Positions 17,937-26,288 of a DNA stretch of 64,000 nt are shown piece by piece (positions within the stretch are counted from its first letter, which is position 1; each line of letters starts with the position of its first letter). The notes beneath the pieces were generated by a model, which saw only the letters and a program-made list of their open reading frames with translations, was not told the origin of the DNA and did not search any database. The translations under genes and the position numbers were made by a program. Source of the DNA: Aquisalibacillus elongatus (GTDB taxonomy: Bacteria > Bacillota > Bacilli > Bacillales > Alkalibacillaceae); the NCBI RefSeq assembly GCF_003843875.1, contig NZ_RKRF01000013.1:1-64000 (forward strand), in the 5' to 3' direction.

Positions 17937-18350
17937 ATGAGCACAATACAAAAACTAATTACGGTAGGTATATTGATCGTTTTCTTATTTGGATGTCAGG
18001 AGGATCAAGAGAGTGAAGCTAATCCCGAGCCTGTCATTGATGTAGAATTCTTATCGGTTGAAGATGAGCTTCCTAAGAAAGCTAATGAATGGTTACAGAG
18101 ATCAATGAAGTCTGGCGGCGTTCATAATTACAGTCTTGAGGGTGAAGAATACGTTTATGCCCAAGGATTCGAGCAAGCCAAGGCTTCCTATTTTTATGAG
18201 GAATTTGATGGAAGAAGCCATAGCACCGTCCAAACGACTTTCCTTAAAGGTGATGAACTGGATGAAGTTCTAATTAGGGTTAAGTTTAATAAAGAAATTA
18301 ACAGCGTTACGATGGATTTCATAGATGATCGAGATCAGTTTTATAATTAG
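17937..18350 (+). CDS. Lipoprotein, unknown function
   Basis: A 137-residue lipoprotein with the signal MSTIQKLITVGILIVFLFGC (lipobox LFGC, Cys20). Start ATG 17937 is chosen because GGGAGGAG lies six bases upstream; an in-frame ATG 13 codons earlier lacks such a site. The mature part is acidic with mixed alpha/beta character and no recognised domain. It is a single gene ended by a strong bidirectional hairpin shared with ytkD. Confidence 0.75.
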   Translation: MSTIQKLITVGILIVFLFGCQEDQESEANPEPVIDVEFLSVEDELPKKANEWLQRSMKSGGVHNYSLEGEEYVYAQGFEQAKASYFYEEFDGRSHSTVQTTFLKGDELDEVLIRVKFNKEINSVTMDFIDDRDQFYN

Positions 18351-18395
18351 TGAATGACACCCTGTTGGAGGTGAAACTCACCCGCTGGATACATA

Positions 18396-18432
18396 AAAAA
18401 TCCTGTAATGTCAGTGACATCACAGGATTTTA
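18396..18432. terminator. Bidirectional terminator between lipoprotein gene and ytkD
   Basis: Long stem AAATCCTGT-ATGTCA / TGACAT-ACAGGATTT with one mismatch and A/T-rich flanks on both sides. It lies between two convergent genes. Confidence 0.88.
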
Positions 18433-18434
18433 CT

Positions 18435-18905
18435 TTATAAGTAAGTTTCTTGAATAACTTTTAGCGCATGATTCAGCACTTGGTCTTTCATCATGAAGCT
18501 AAATCGCGAATCTTCTAGAATTTTGGTGGGTAGAGTGTCCATCAAGACAGGACCTTCTGTTTCGTAATAATGCTCTTCCTTTTCTAACACATCTACCTTA
18601 GCGAAATAAATGTTCTTTATGATTTCGCTGCCTTTACCATCAACATGGTACTGGCCTACGAAATACAGCTCCGAGACTAAACCTCCAGTCTCTTCTTTTA
18701 CTTCACGGATCGCGGCTTCTTCGGCGATTTCCCCTTTTTCGACCTTACCGCCAGGAAACTCCATCCCTCGATCGGCGTGTTTAGTGAGAAGCCACTGATT
18801 TTCATAACGTGTGATTACCCACACATGTTTTGGATGTTTTGAGAAATGTTCTCTTCCGATGACTAATTTTACCGTATTGTGATAATAATCTTTAAATACT
18901 TCCAC
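18435..18905 (-). CDS. ytkD: Nudix hydrolase YtkD
   Basis: A 156-residue Nudix protein. The Nudix box is complete: GGKVEKGEIAEEAAIREVKE followed by ETG (about residues 52-75). Overall sequence, including the N-terminal YYHNTV and late FSFMMKD segments, matches B. subtilis YtkD, a nucleoside triphosphate pyrophosphohydrolase reported to act on 8-oxo-dGTP and on RNA 5' ends. It precedes the men genes region as in B. subtilis. The start ATG 18905 has a weak site; the frame is unambiguous. Confidence 0.9.
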   Translation of the reverse strand: MEVFKDYYHNTVKLVIGREHFSKHPKHVWVITRYENQWLLTKHADRGMEFPGGKVEKGEIAEEAAIREVKEETGGLVSELYFVGQYHVDGKGSEIIKNIYFAKVDVLEKEEHYYETEGPVLMDTLPTKILEDSRFSFMMKDQVLNHALKVIQETYL

Positions 18906-18929
18906 TAGCTGCTAACAGTCCTTTTGTGT

Positions 18930-19493
18930 TTATTGGTATTGTACGTTTATTATATACGGTTCGTCATTTTCATTCAATTTTATATCAAAGATCACTCGAT
19001 ATTTTCCATATAATTCGATATCATTGGTCTGCGTTACACGGAACGTATCGTCACTTAAGCGTTCTGTGTTAAAATCATTGTCAGGAATTAACCAAGCTGG
19101 AGTTTCTGTCGGTTTAATGTATAATGCTTGTCCACGTTCCTCATAATAATAATCTACGAATTGATCGACAACATTTTTCGAAGCTAAATCTTTGAAACTA
19201 GATTTATATTCTTCTAAAGATTGATAGTTTTTAACTTCATAATCAGATTCAGTTTCCTGAATTAAGTGATCCATGAACTGATTTGTGATCGTGATTACCT
19301 GTTCATCTGATAGTTCTTTTTGCTCTGTAGCTTGTCCTTTAACTTGACTGATCGGCTCTTTTCCAAAAGCCACGCGTTCTTGAGCTTGTTGTGCTTTGTA
19401 AGAATTCGAATCAGCCTCTACATGAGCTAATGTAAATGGAATTAAAACTAGTATAAGTGCGACTAACGTTAATAGATAAATAAGTTTTTTCAC
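18930..19493 (-). CDS. Secreted or membrane-anchored protein, unknown function
   Basis: A 187-residue protein with an N-terminal signal segment (MKKLIYLLTLVALILVLIPF...) ending in a possible HVEA cleavage site. The remainder is acidic with no recognised domain. GTG 19493 is preferred as start: AAGGTGG lies eight bases upstream, whereas an upstream in-frame GTG overlaps that site. It is 24 bases upstream of ytkD on the same strand and probably co-transcribed with it. Confidence 0.7.
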   Translation of the reverse strand: MKKLIYLLTLVALILVLIPFTLAHVEADSNSYKAQQAQERVAFGKEPISQVKGQATEQKELSDEQVITITNQFMDHLIQETESDYEVKNYQSLEEYKSSFKDLASKNVVDQFVDYYYEERGQALYIKPTETPAWLIPDNDFNTERLSDDTFRVTQTNDIELYGKYRVIFDIKLNENDEPYIINVQYQ

Positions 19494-19619
19494 GATCCTA
19501 CCCACCTTTCTATTAATTTAACTCTCATAAATACTATTCCTATTTCGAACTATTTATAAACGGGATTTTCAAATTTTATTCAAAATAGCACTTTTAGTCT
19601 ATAATTTAGGAGGTTTACA

Positions 19620-20378
19620 ATGAAGCATTCATTATTGTATTTATTAGTTTTATCTATGGTATTAGTCGGTTGTAGCGATGATAAGGTTACAGATGAAGGA
19701 GAAAATCAGACCGATGCATCAGAAATTTTACAAAAAAGTGTCGATCAATCTGAAGAAGTATCCAATGTCATGGTCGACTTTACTTTAAATCAGGAGTTAG
19801 AGCTCCCTGAGCTAAAAGACTCATTAACCGTTGAGCAAGAAGATACCACTTATATTCAAACAAACCCGTTTCAGTTTTTAACAGAGCTTGATACTAATTA
19901 TGGTAATTTCACTATTTTTCTTAGAGATGACCAGTTATATGTTGTAGATGAGAATGATTCTGTGAATCCTATTGTTAAGGAACCACTTACAAACTTAACG
20001 GATTTAATGAAAAATCAGCGTCATTTACCAACCATTCTTAATCGAATGCAGGAACTCCAAGATGACATGACAGTTGAAGAACAAGAGAATGGTTATGTAT
20101 TAAATCTAACTAGTGAAGGTGAAGATTATCAGTCATATGTTTTTGAACAATTGACGACTTCTGCCTTGGGGGCAGAAGAATTGCCGATTGAAGAAGGCAA
20201 TATAGATGTTCAAGAGGTAAGCATTGAAGTAGAGATTAATGGTGATTATCAAGTGCAGGCCCTTAACACTAGTTTTGTGATGAGCCGACAAGATGACTCC
20301 GATACTACTGTAACTCAGACGATTGAACGTACGTATTACGATTATGATGAATCTACAAAAGAGATTCCTGAAGCTTAA
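19620..20378 (+). CDS. Lipoprotein of LolA/LppX-like (DUF6612-type) family
   Basis: A 252-residue lipoprotein; the lipobox is LVGC with Cys18. The pattern of an ASEILQKSVDQSEEVSNV helix followed by long antiparallel strands (VMVDFTLNQ ... SIEVEINGDYQV) is what I associate with DUF6612-type lipoproteins sharing the LolA/LppX lipid-binding half-barrel. It is probably exposed on the outer membrane face. GGAGG precedes the ATG. Single gene ended by a strong terminator. Confidence 0.7.
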   Translation: MKHSLLYLLVLSMVLVGCSDDKVTDEGENQTDASEILQKSVDQSEEVSNVMVDFTLNQELELPELKDSLTVEQEDTTYIQTNPFQFLTELDTNYGNFTIFLRDDQLYVVDENDSVNPIVKEPLTNLTDLMKNQRHLPTILNRMQELQDDMTVEEQENGYVLNLTSEGEDYQSYVFEQLTTSALGAEELPIEEGNIDVQEVSIEVEINGDYQVQALNTSFVMSRQDDSDTTVTQTIERTYYDYDESTKEIPEA

Positions 20379-20383
20379 ACGTG

Positions 20384-20412
20384 AAAACCGCCCTTTTGAA
20401 GAGGGCGGTTTT
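20384..20412. terminator. Bidirectional terminator
   Basis: GC-rich stem AAAACCGCCCT / AGGGCGGTTTT with A and T flanks between convergent genes. Confidence 0.92.
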
Positions 20413-20413
20413 A

Positions 20414-20740
20414 TTATTCAATTTTATTAAATTCATCAAAAAACGGCATTTGTTCAATATGTTCCTTAGCTGTCTCATCGCCTAGTTCGTATATCATCTT
20501 ATACGTTTTTAACAAACAAGCATCATACGCGTCATTATCTTCATCCCGATGATATTCTTTAAAAGGCATATGCGAACGCCAGAACGTTCCCATTTCTGCG
20601 TGTTCCATATCTTCTAGACATTCACGCAGTTCAATAATGTCATTTGGCGTTCCGTAAATCACAAACTCATCATTATTTCCTGCTTTAAGCTCCGAAATTT
20701 CACGCGATTCTATGTTGACATAAAATTTACGTTTATCCAT
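20414..20740 (-). CDS. Conserved hypothetical cytosolic protein
   Basis: A 108-residue acidic soluble protein starting at ATG 20740 (MDKRKFYVNIESREIS), with GAGGTGG five bases upstream; an upstream in-frame ATG has no site. Features include the FYVNIESREI opening strand, an IIELRECLEDM helix and the basic HMPFKEYHRDED segment. I believe this belongs to a Bacillaceae-restricted family of unknown function sometimes labelled hydrolase/acyltransferase, but no catalytic motif is visible. Confidence 0.68.
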   Translation of the reverse strand: MDKRKFYVNIESREISELKAGNNDEFVIYGTPNDIIELRECLEDMEHAEMGTFWRSHMPFKEYHRDEDNDAYDACLLKTYKMIYELGDETAKEHIEQMPFFDEFNKIE

Positions 20741-20803
20741 CTTATCCACCTCATTCTTAATGTGGACAAAATTTATTTCCATATACAAAAAAACTCTTAA
20801 GGC

Positions 20804-21667
20804 TTAGTTCGTCGCCTTAAGAGTTGATGTTAAGCAATTATTTCGATAGCCTGTTTTCTCAGCATGTGCTTCGGCTAGAATACAACGTCCTCTTCCGTGA
20901 GGGATGCACATTGGTGTCCCGAATAGTGGGTCATACGTGACATCGCAATTCATACCGAATACGTTGTACACAAGATCACAAGTCACAATATCTTCTGGCT
21001 GGCCTGTTTCATAAACATTTTTATCTTTAATTGCCACGATGTGATCGGCATAGCGGCATGCAAGATTTAGATCGTGAAGAACCATCACAATTGTGCGGTT
21101 GTCTTTTTCGTTCAGTTCGAAAAGCAGGTCTAACACATCAATCTGATGCGTCATATCTAAATACGTTGTCGGTTCATCGAGTAAAATTAAATCTGTATCT
21201 TGCGCAAGTGTCATCGCAATCCAAGCGCGCTGACGTTGACCGCCAGATAATTCATCTACAGATTGGAATTTCAGATCTAATAAGTTCGTGTCTTCCAACG
21301 CTTGATTGACCGCATCTTCGTCTTCTTGAGACCATTTCTTAAAGACACCTTGATAAGGATAACGACCCATTTTAACGAGTTGATAAACAGATAAACCTTC
21401 TGGTGTTTCCGGACCCTGAGGTAAAATCGCCATTTGCTTAGCAACTTCTTTCGTGTTCATCTTCGCAATATGGTTACCGTCTAACACCACTTCACCTGAT
21501 TTTGGCTGAAGTAATCTCGCCATCGAACGTAGTAATGTTGATTTACCGCAACCATTACTGCCGATTAGGACGGATACCTTACCTTTAGGGATTTCTATAT
21601 TTAATTCATCTATAATTATTTTGTCACCATAACCAAGCGTTAAATTGTTCGCTGATAGGGTTTCCAT
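20804..21667 (-). CDS. Iron-siderophore ABC transporter ATP-binding protein
   Basis: A 287-residue ABC ATPase of the FecE/FhuC/YusV type that powers ferric-siderophore import. Walker A is GSNGCGKST, Q-loop LPQGPETPEG, signature LSGGQRQRAW, Walker B DLILLDEPTTYLD and H-loop MVLHDLN. A Cys-containing C-terminal tail (CDVTYDPLFGTPMCIP) is usual for this group. ATG 21667 follows GGGAGC by eight bases. A Fur box lies at its promoter. No permease or binding-protein gene is adjacent, so it must serve transporters encoded elsewhere, like B. subtilis YusV. Confidence 0.92.
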   Translation of the reverse strand: METLSANNLTLGYGDKIIIDELNIEIPKGKVSVLIGSNGCGKSTLLRSMARLLQPKSGEVVLDGNHIAKMNTKEVAKQMAILPQGPETPEGLSVYQLVKMGRYPYQGVFKKWSQEDEDAVNQALEDTNLLDLKFQSVDELSGGQRQRAWIAMTLAQDTDLILLDEPTTYLDMTHQIDVLDLLFELNEKDNRTIVMVLHDLNLACRYADHIVAIKDKNVYETGQPEDIVTCDLVYNVFGMNCDVTYDPLFGTPMCIPHGRGRCILAEAHAEKTGYRNNCLTSTLKATN

Positions 21668-21724
21668 ATGACAACGCTCCCTTAATAATGAAACATCGCG
21701 AAACATTAAGTATCTACTCTTACT

Positions 21725-21743
21725 GTAAATGAAAATCATTATC
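21725..21743 (-). promoter_or_regulatory. Fur box upstream of the siderophore ABC ATPase
   Basis: The minus strand reads GATAATGATTTTCATTTAC, close to the 19-bp Fur consensus GATAATGATAATCATTATC (left half perfect). It lies about 60 bases before the start codon at 21667. Iron-replete Fur should repress the ATPase gene. Confidence 0.88.
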
Positions 21744-21780
21744 ATTGCAAGATTAAAGTTTGTAATTTAATGAAATGTGC

Positions 21781-22010
21781 TTTTGGGAATTGAACTCTCT
21801 ATTTGAGAATTGACTCTTTGTTTCCGGGAATAGAGCATTCATTTTCGAGAATAGACCAACACACATCGTTATCGAGAATAGACCTGCTACGTTCGAGAGT
21901 AAACTAATCTTGTTCGAGAGTAACCTCTCTGTATTCGGGAGTAAACCCAATACGTTTGAGAGTAATCTCACTACGATCGAGAGTATCCCCTCCACATTCG
22001 GGAGTAAACT
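21781..22010. repeat. 21-nt phased repeat array D (core TTCGAGAGTA)
   Basis: Eleven cores of the type TTYGRGARTA have their first G (of GAGA or GGGA) at 21785, 21805, 21826, 21847, 21874, 21895, 21916, 21937, 21958, 21979 and 22000. Intervals are 20, 21, 21, 27, then six times 21. Left-hand copies read GAGAATTGA or GAGAATAGA, right-hand copies GAGAGTAAAC. The array spans from behind the Fur-controlled promoter to within four bases of the menC stop codon. Minus-strand translation gives a false LLSNV-repeat ORF. Confidence 0.92.
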
Positions 22011-22013
22011 CAC

Positions 22014-23117
22014 CTAAAATACATGATCAAATGAACGTATAGTTCGTTTATCTAACAATTTTTCATTTACAGTGACACCAATCCCCGGCTTATCAGGAAC
22101 TTTGACACAGCCTTTTTTCACTTTAAAAGGCTGTTTTATAATATCTTCTTCCCAATAGCGTTCTGATTCGGATAAGTCACCCGGTAACGTAAATTGTTCT
22201 AATGATGCTAAAGCAACATTGTGGGCGCGGCCGATTCCGGTTTCTAGCATGCCGCCACACCAGAGCGGCATGCCGGCAACTTTGGCATATCCATGAATAT
22301 TTAAAGCTTGCTGATAGCCACCTACACGTCCGAGTTTAACATTTATGTTGTCGCAGGCTTCAAGTTCAATGGCTTGAAAGGCGTCATGATCGGATTCAAT
22401 CGATTCATCTAAACTAATCGGTGTTTTCATCTGTGTCTTCAACTGATTATGATAGTAATAATCATCGGTGCGGAAAGGTTGCTCGATCATCAATAAATCC
22501 AGATCATCTAATTGCGTTAAGTGAAGCATGTCTTCGGGGCCATACATGCCATTTCCGTCAAACATGATTGGTGTATCTGTCACGACGTTTTTTACGCGTT
22601 CGATTGTTTCGCGTTCTTTCCCTTTTTGAACCTTCAGCTTAAAACGCTTATACCCTTTTTTATTATATTCAGCGACTTGTTCTTCTATGTCATCCATCAG
22701 CGATAGGACAACGCCACTTTCGACTTCATCTCGCACACCGCCAAGGACTTCTTTTAGGGGCTGTCCTTGTTGTTTCGCATACAAATCCCATATCGCGGTC
22801 TCGACACTGGCTTTTGCCATTTGGTGTCCTTTGACGCCAGAAAAAATGTCATCCACTTCACTTGGGTGTTTCAGCTTTTTCTTATTTAGCATGGGAAGTA
22901 AAAAGTTCTTTAACTGATCCCAAGCGGTTGTCGTCGTCTCTGGACTGTAAAATGGATCTGAAAAGGCAACACATTCCCCATATCCTACACGCCCGTCACG
23001 ATCATATACTTCAACAATTAACGTGTCTCTTGTGACGACGAGTCCATTAACGGTTTGAAATGGTTTTTTTAGTTTCATTGACACGTGTCTGACTTTAGCT
23101 TGATCTAATTGGATCAT
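22014..23117 (-). CDS. menC: o-Succinylbenzoate synthase
   Basis: A 367-residue enolase-superfamily enzyme that dehydrates SHCHC to o-succinylbenzoate in menaquinone synthesis. Visible are the catalytic KLKVQKG lysine strand, metal ligands MFDGNG, MIEQPF and SLDES, and the opposite Lys in NVKLGRVGG. Members of this branch (NAAAR/OSBS) can also racemise N-acylamino acids. The ATG overlaps the menE TGA (ATGA at 23114-23117), so translation is coupled. Last gene of menFDHBEC; array D begins four bases past its stop. Confidence 0.95.
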   Translation of the reverse strand: MIQLDQAKVRHVSMKLKKPFQTVNGLVVTRDTLIVEVYDRDGRVGYGECVAFSDPFYSPETTTTAWDQLKNFLLPMLNKKKLKHPSEVDDIFSGVKGHQMAKASVETAIWDLYAKQQGQPLKEVLGGVRDEVESGVVLSLMDDIEEQVAEYNKKGYKRFKLKVQKGKERETIERVKNVVTDTPIMFDGNGMYGPEDMLHLTQLDDLDLLMIEQPFRTDDYYYHNQLKTQMKTPISLDESIESDHDAFQAIELEACDNINVKLGRVGGYQQALNIHGYAKVAGMPLWCGGMLETGIGRAHNVALASLEQFTLPGDLSESERYWEEDIIKQPFKVKKGCVKVPDKPGIGVTVNEKLLDKRTIRSFDHVF

Positions 23118-24586
23118 GCGTCGTTCTCCTCTCTTAAAAGCTCCAGTAATTTATGTCTTTGGATTTTCTTAGAGGCATTTCGAGGTAGTTCATCTACAAA
23201 ATAATAAGCTTTAGGGACTTTATACTTAGCCAAATTGGCTTCTGCAAAGGCTTGAATGTCGCCTTTAGAAACAGCGTCATTTAGAACTACAAAAGCTGCC
23301 GGTACTTGTCCCCACTTATCATCATCGACTCCTACAACGCCGACATCCTGTATGCCATTCATACCTTTTAAAACAGATTCAATTTGAGCGGGATATACAT
23401 TTTCGCCACCTGAAATAATCAAATCCTTACGTCGGTCGACGACAAATAGGTATCCATCTTCATCTAAGTAACCTAAGTCACCTGTCTTCAACCAGTCGTG
23501 ATCAAATGTATCTTCATTTGCATCCGTCCGGTTCCAATAGCCCGGTGTAATCGTCGGGCCTTTCACATAAATTTCTCCAATCTCATTTGCCGAGCATTCC
23601 TGACCTTCTTCGACAATTTTTAATTGCCCAGGAAATAATGCCTTACCTGATGAGCCAATTTTCGACAGCATGCTATCTTCATCTAATGTACAGAACTGCG
23701 ATGCCGTCTCGGTCATACCGTAGGACTGGAAGACTGGGACGTTTTTATCTCGGCAATGTTCTAATAAAGATTGCGATGCGGGACCGCCACCTAATAAAAA
23801 GCATCTAAAGGTATCAGGATATTGCCCATCGCCTAGCCGCTTCATAAGCTCTTCTACCATTAACGCCACCACCGACATAACGGTAACTCCCTTATTCATA
23901 ATATCATGGTGAATGGTATCTACATCAAACCTTTCGTGTAAATGGACGGGCATGCCATAGATGACACTTTTGAATAAAATAGACAATCCGCCAACATGAA
24001 ACATCGGCAAACTTAATAACCAACGATCATTTGAATGAAGACCCAGATTTAATACGGATGCTGTAGCGTTCCAATAATGATTACCGTAAGTCAGTTGAAC
24101 GCCTTTAGGATTACCGGTCGTCCCTGACGTATATAAAATATGTGAAACGTTATCTAATTTCAGTTCGGAATCACTCTCAAGCCACTCTACGTGAGGGATT
24201 TGAAGTGGTACGGTTAAAACTTCCAGCTCTTCTTTTAATTTAAGAGCGGTGTTTTCATATTTTGATTGAAAAATAAGCCCTTGGACATTCGCATCTTCTA
24301 ACTGAAAAGCTAACTCAGACTTGGTCAAACGTGTATTCAGTAAACAACCGACTGCCCCAATATAAGACAAAGCATGAACGGCTACAGCAAATTCATAGCA
24401 ATTATCAGATAAAAGCGCGATGTGGTCTCCTTTTTGAAATCCTTGATTAGAAAAGTGCTTAGCTAACCTTTTGGCATCATTTTGTAAGTCTAAAAATGTA
24501 TATGTCGTATCATCTGGCAGTACAATAGCTTCTTGGTGAGGTGTTAAATAGGCTCTCTTATCCAGCCAATTCGGTGTTGTTGTCAT
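23114..24586 (-). CDS. menE: o-Succinylbenzoate-CoA ligase
   Basis: A 490-residue adenylate-forming (ANL) enzyme activating o-succinylbenzoate with CoA and ATP. The AMP-binding motif is YTSGTTGNPKG, followed by the QSYGMTE A5 motif, the TGD core (WLKTGDLGY) and the late lysine region (NASKKIQRHKL). ATG 24586 is chosen with GGGGGAG five bases upstream. It overlaps menC by four bases and lies 70 bases after menB, with a hairpin in the gap. Confidence 0.96.
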   Translation of the reverse strand: MTTTPNWLDKRAYLTPHQEAIVLPDDTTYTFLDLQNDAKRLAKHFSNQGFQKGDHIALLSDNCYEFAVAVHALSYIGAVGCLLNTRLTKSELAFQLEDANVQGLIFQSKYENTALKLKEELEVLTVPLQIPHVEWLESDSELKLDNVSHILYTSGTTGNPKGVQLTYGNHYWNATASVLNLGLHSNDRWLLSLPMFHVGGLSILFKSVIYGMPVHLHERFDVDTIHHDIMNKGVTVMSVVALMVEELMKRLGDGQYPDTFRCFLLGGGPASQSLLEHCRDKNVPVFQSYGMTETASQFCTLDEDSMLSKIGSSGKALFPGQLKIVEEGQECSANEIGEIYVKGPTITPGYWNRTDANEDTFDHDWLKTGDLGYLDEDGYLFVVDRRKDLIISGGENVYPAQIESVLKGMNGIQDVGVVGVDDDKWGQVPAAFVVLNDAVSKGDIQAFAEANLAKYKVPKAYYFVDELPRNASKKIQRHKLLELLREENDA

Positions 24587-24621
24587 GATTGCTCCCCCTA
24601 TCTTTAGCAATTAACATGAAA

Positions 24622-24646
24622 AAGATCGCGCACAGGACGCGATCTT
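24622..24646 (-). terminator. Intra-operon terminator-like hairpin between menB and menE
   Basis: Perfect 9-bp stem AAGATCGCG / CGCGATCTT with a 7-nt loop, followed on the minus strand by TTT (five T in all with the stem). It lies in the 70-base gap between menB and menE and could partly terminate or process the transcript. Confidence 0.7.
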
Positions 24647-24656
24647 GATTTTCGAC

Positions 24657-25475
24657 TTATGGGAAACGCGGGAACTGCTTGAAGTCCGGCTTACGCTTTT
24701 CTTTAAATGCGTCACGACCTTCTTTAGCTTCCTCTGTTGTATAGTAAAGTAACGTCGCGTCGCCACCCATTTGCTGTAAACCAGCTAAGCCGTCTGTATC
24801 TGCGTTGAATGAAGCTTTTAGGAAACGTAGAGCAGTTGGTGACTTCTCTAGCATTTCTTCGCACCATTGAATCGTTTCTTCTTCTAGTTTTTCTACTGGT
24901 ACTACTGTATTTACAAGCCCCATATCTTCTGCCTCTTGAGCATTGTACTGACGGCATAGGTACCAAATTTCACGCGCTTTCTTATGGCCTACGATACGTG
25001 CTAGTAAACCAGCGCCGTAACCTGCGTCAAAGCTTCCTACTTTTGGACCTGTTTGTCCGAAAATAGCATTATCGCCAGCAATTGTTAAGTCACAAACGAC
25101 GTGTAAGACGTGGCCGCCACCAATTGCATAACCGGAAACCATTGCGACAACTGGCTTTGGAATCGTACGAATTAGACGTTGTAGGTCTAGTACGTTTAAA
25201 CGTGGAACTTGGTCTGTTCCAACATAACCGCCGTGTCCACGTACGGTTTGGTCGCCTCCTGCACAGAACGCCTCATCGCCAGCGCCTGCTAGTACGATCA
25301 CACCAATATTAGAGTCGTCACGTGCATCAGCGAAAGCGTCAATCATTTCCTGAACCGTTAACGGTGTGAAAGCATTACGCTTTTCAGGGCGATTGATCGT
25401 TACTTTTGCAATACCATTATACTTTTCGTAAATAATTTCTTCATAGTCGCGTACTTTTTCCCATTGTACTGCCAT
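24657..25475 (-). CDS. menB: 1,4-Dihydroxy-2-naphthoyl-CoA synthase
   Basis: A 272-residue crotonase-fold enzyme cyclising o-succinylbenzoyl-CoA. Signature segments are FCAGGDQ, the oxyanion-hole region [23 protein letters not shown] and the C-terminal [12 protein letters not shown] that marks MenB. Length and sequence are close to the bicarbonate-independent or -dependent MenB class; the [11 protein letters not shown] region carries Gly rather than Asp at the usual diagnostic site, consistent with the bicarbonate-dependent type. GGGAGG precedes the ATG. Confidence 0.97.
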   Translation of the reverse strand: MAVQWEKVRDYEEIIYEKYNGIAKVTINRPEKRNAFTPLTVQEMIDAFADARDDSNIGVIVLAGAGDEAFCAGGDQTVRGHGGYVGTDQVPRLNVLDLQRLIRTIPKPVVAMVSGYAIGGGHVLHVVCDLTIAGDNAIFGQTGPKVGSFDAGYGAGLLARIVGHKKAREIWYLCRQYNAQEAEDMGLVNTVVPVEKLEEETIQWCEEMLEKSPTALRFLKASFNADTDGLAGLQQMGGDATLLYYTTEEAKEGRDAFKEKRKPDFKQFPRFP

Positions 25476-25490
25476 GATGTTTGCCTCCCT

Positions 25491-26288
25491 TTATATGTAA
25501 TTGTTTAAATGCTTCATAACTATTTTACCAAAAAAATCAGGATTTTCTAAGTGGATTGCATGTCCAACGTTTGAAACGGTTGTATGAATAGCAGTCGGAA
25601 ACTCGTCATCCATCTGTTGATTTAAGTTCACAAATTTCCGGTCGAGTTCTCCGCTAATTAAAAAAACAGGCAAATTTAGATTATTTAAATGCTGCCACAT
25701 CGAAAGTTGTACGCCCGTTCCCATCGTTCTTAACGACAACGCCAAACCACTTTCCGTTTGTGATAATCGTTCTCTTCGAATTTCTTGTTTAACTGAGTCA
25801 GGCAAAGACTCTTGCGTTTGAAATAATGGGATGGTTTCCCAATAATTAACAAATTCCTCGATGCCGTTTTCCTCGATATACGTCGCCAACTTCTCATCTC
25901 GCAACTGGCGGTTGTTCTTCTCATCTCCATCAAGTCCAGGCGAAGCACTCTCAAGGATCAATCGCTTCACACTTTCAGGATACTGATGCGCAAATACAAG
26001 CGCCGTTCGACCACCCATTGAATAGCCGAGGAGATTGAACGTTTCCGTTGTCACCTCTTGAATAATCTGTTTTAACTCACGACAAGCTTGCTCCATATCA
26101 GTAACGTCGGCATTTGTTTGACCATGTCCCGGTAAATCAACCGTGATACATTGAAAATGCTCAGACAAATAATTGACGAGCAAGTCCCACGTTCGGAGCG
26201 AACCCGTGAAACCATGGAACATAATAACAGGCTCACCTTTGCCCGTGACCTCTACATAATATGAATTGTCTCCAACATTGACCTTCAT
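25491..26288 (-). CDS. menH: SHCHC synthase
   Basis: A 265-residue alpha/beta hydrolase-fold lyase eliminating pyruvate from SEPHCHC. Nucleophile elbow GYSMGGR (about residue 91), oxyanion segment FHGFTGS, DLPGHGQT strand, catalytic Asp in SGELDRKF and His in VGHAIHLENPD. Its ATG overlaps the end of menD by four bases, so the pair is translationally coupled; menB follows after 15 bases. Confidence 0.94.
   Translation of the reverse strand: MKVNVGDNSYYVEVTGKGEPVIMFHGFTGSLRTWDLLVNYLSEHFQCITVDLPGHGQTNADVTDMEQACRELKQIIQEVTTETFNLLGYSMGGRTALVFAHQYPESVKRLILESASPGLDGDEKNNRQLRDEKLATYIEENGIEEFVNYWETIPLFQTQESLPDSVKQEIRRERLSQTESGLALSLRTMGTGVQLSMWQHLNNLNLPVFLISGELDRKFVNLNQQMDDEFPTAIHTTVSNVGHAIHLENPDFFGKIVMKHLNNYI

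Noticed and set aside
21753-22013. Minus-strand 86-codon frame with LLSNV repeats
   Set aside because: Runs only through repeat array D; the period is a multiple of three, so an open frame is expected without coding.
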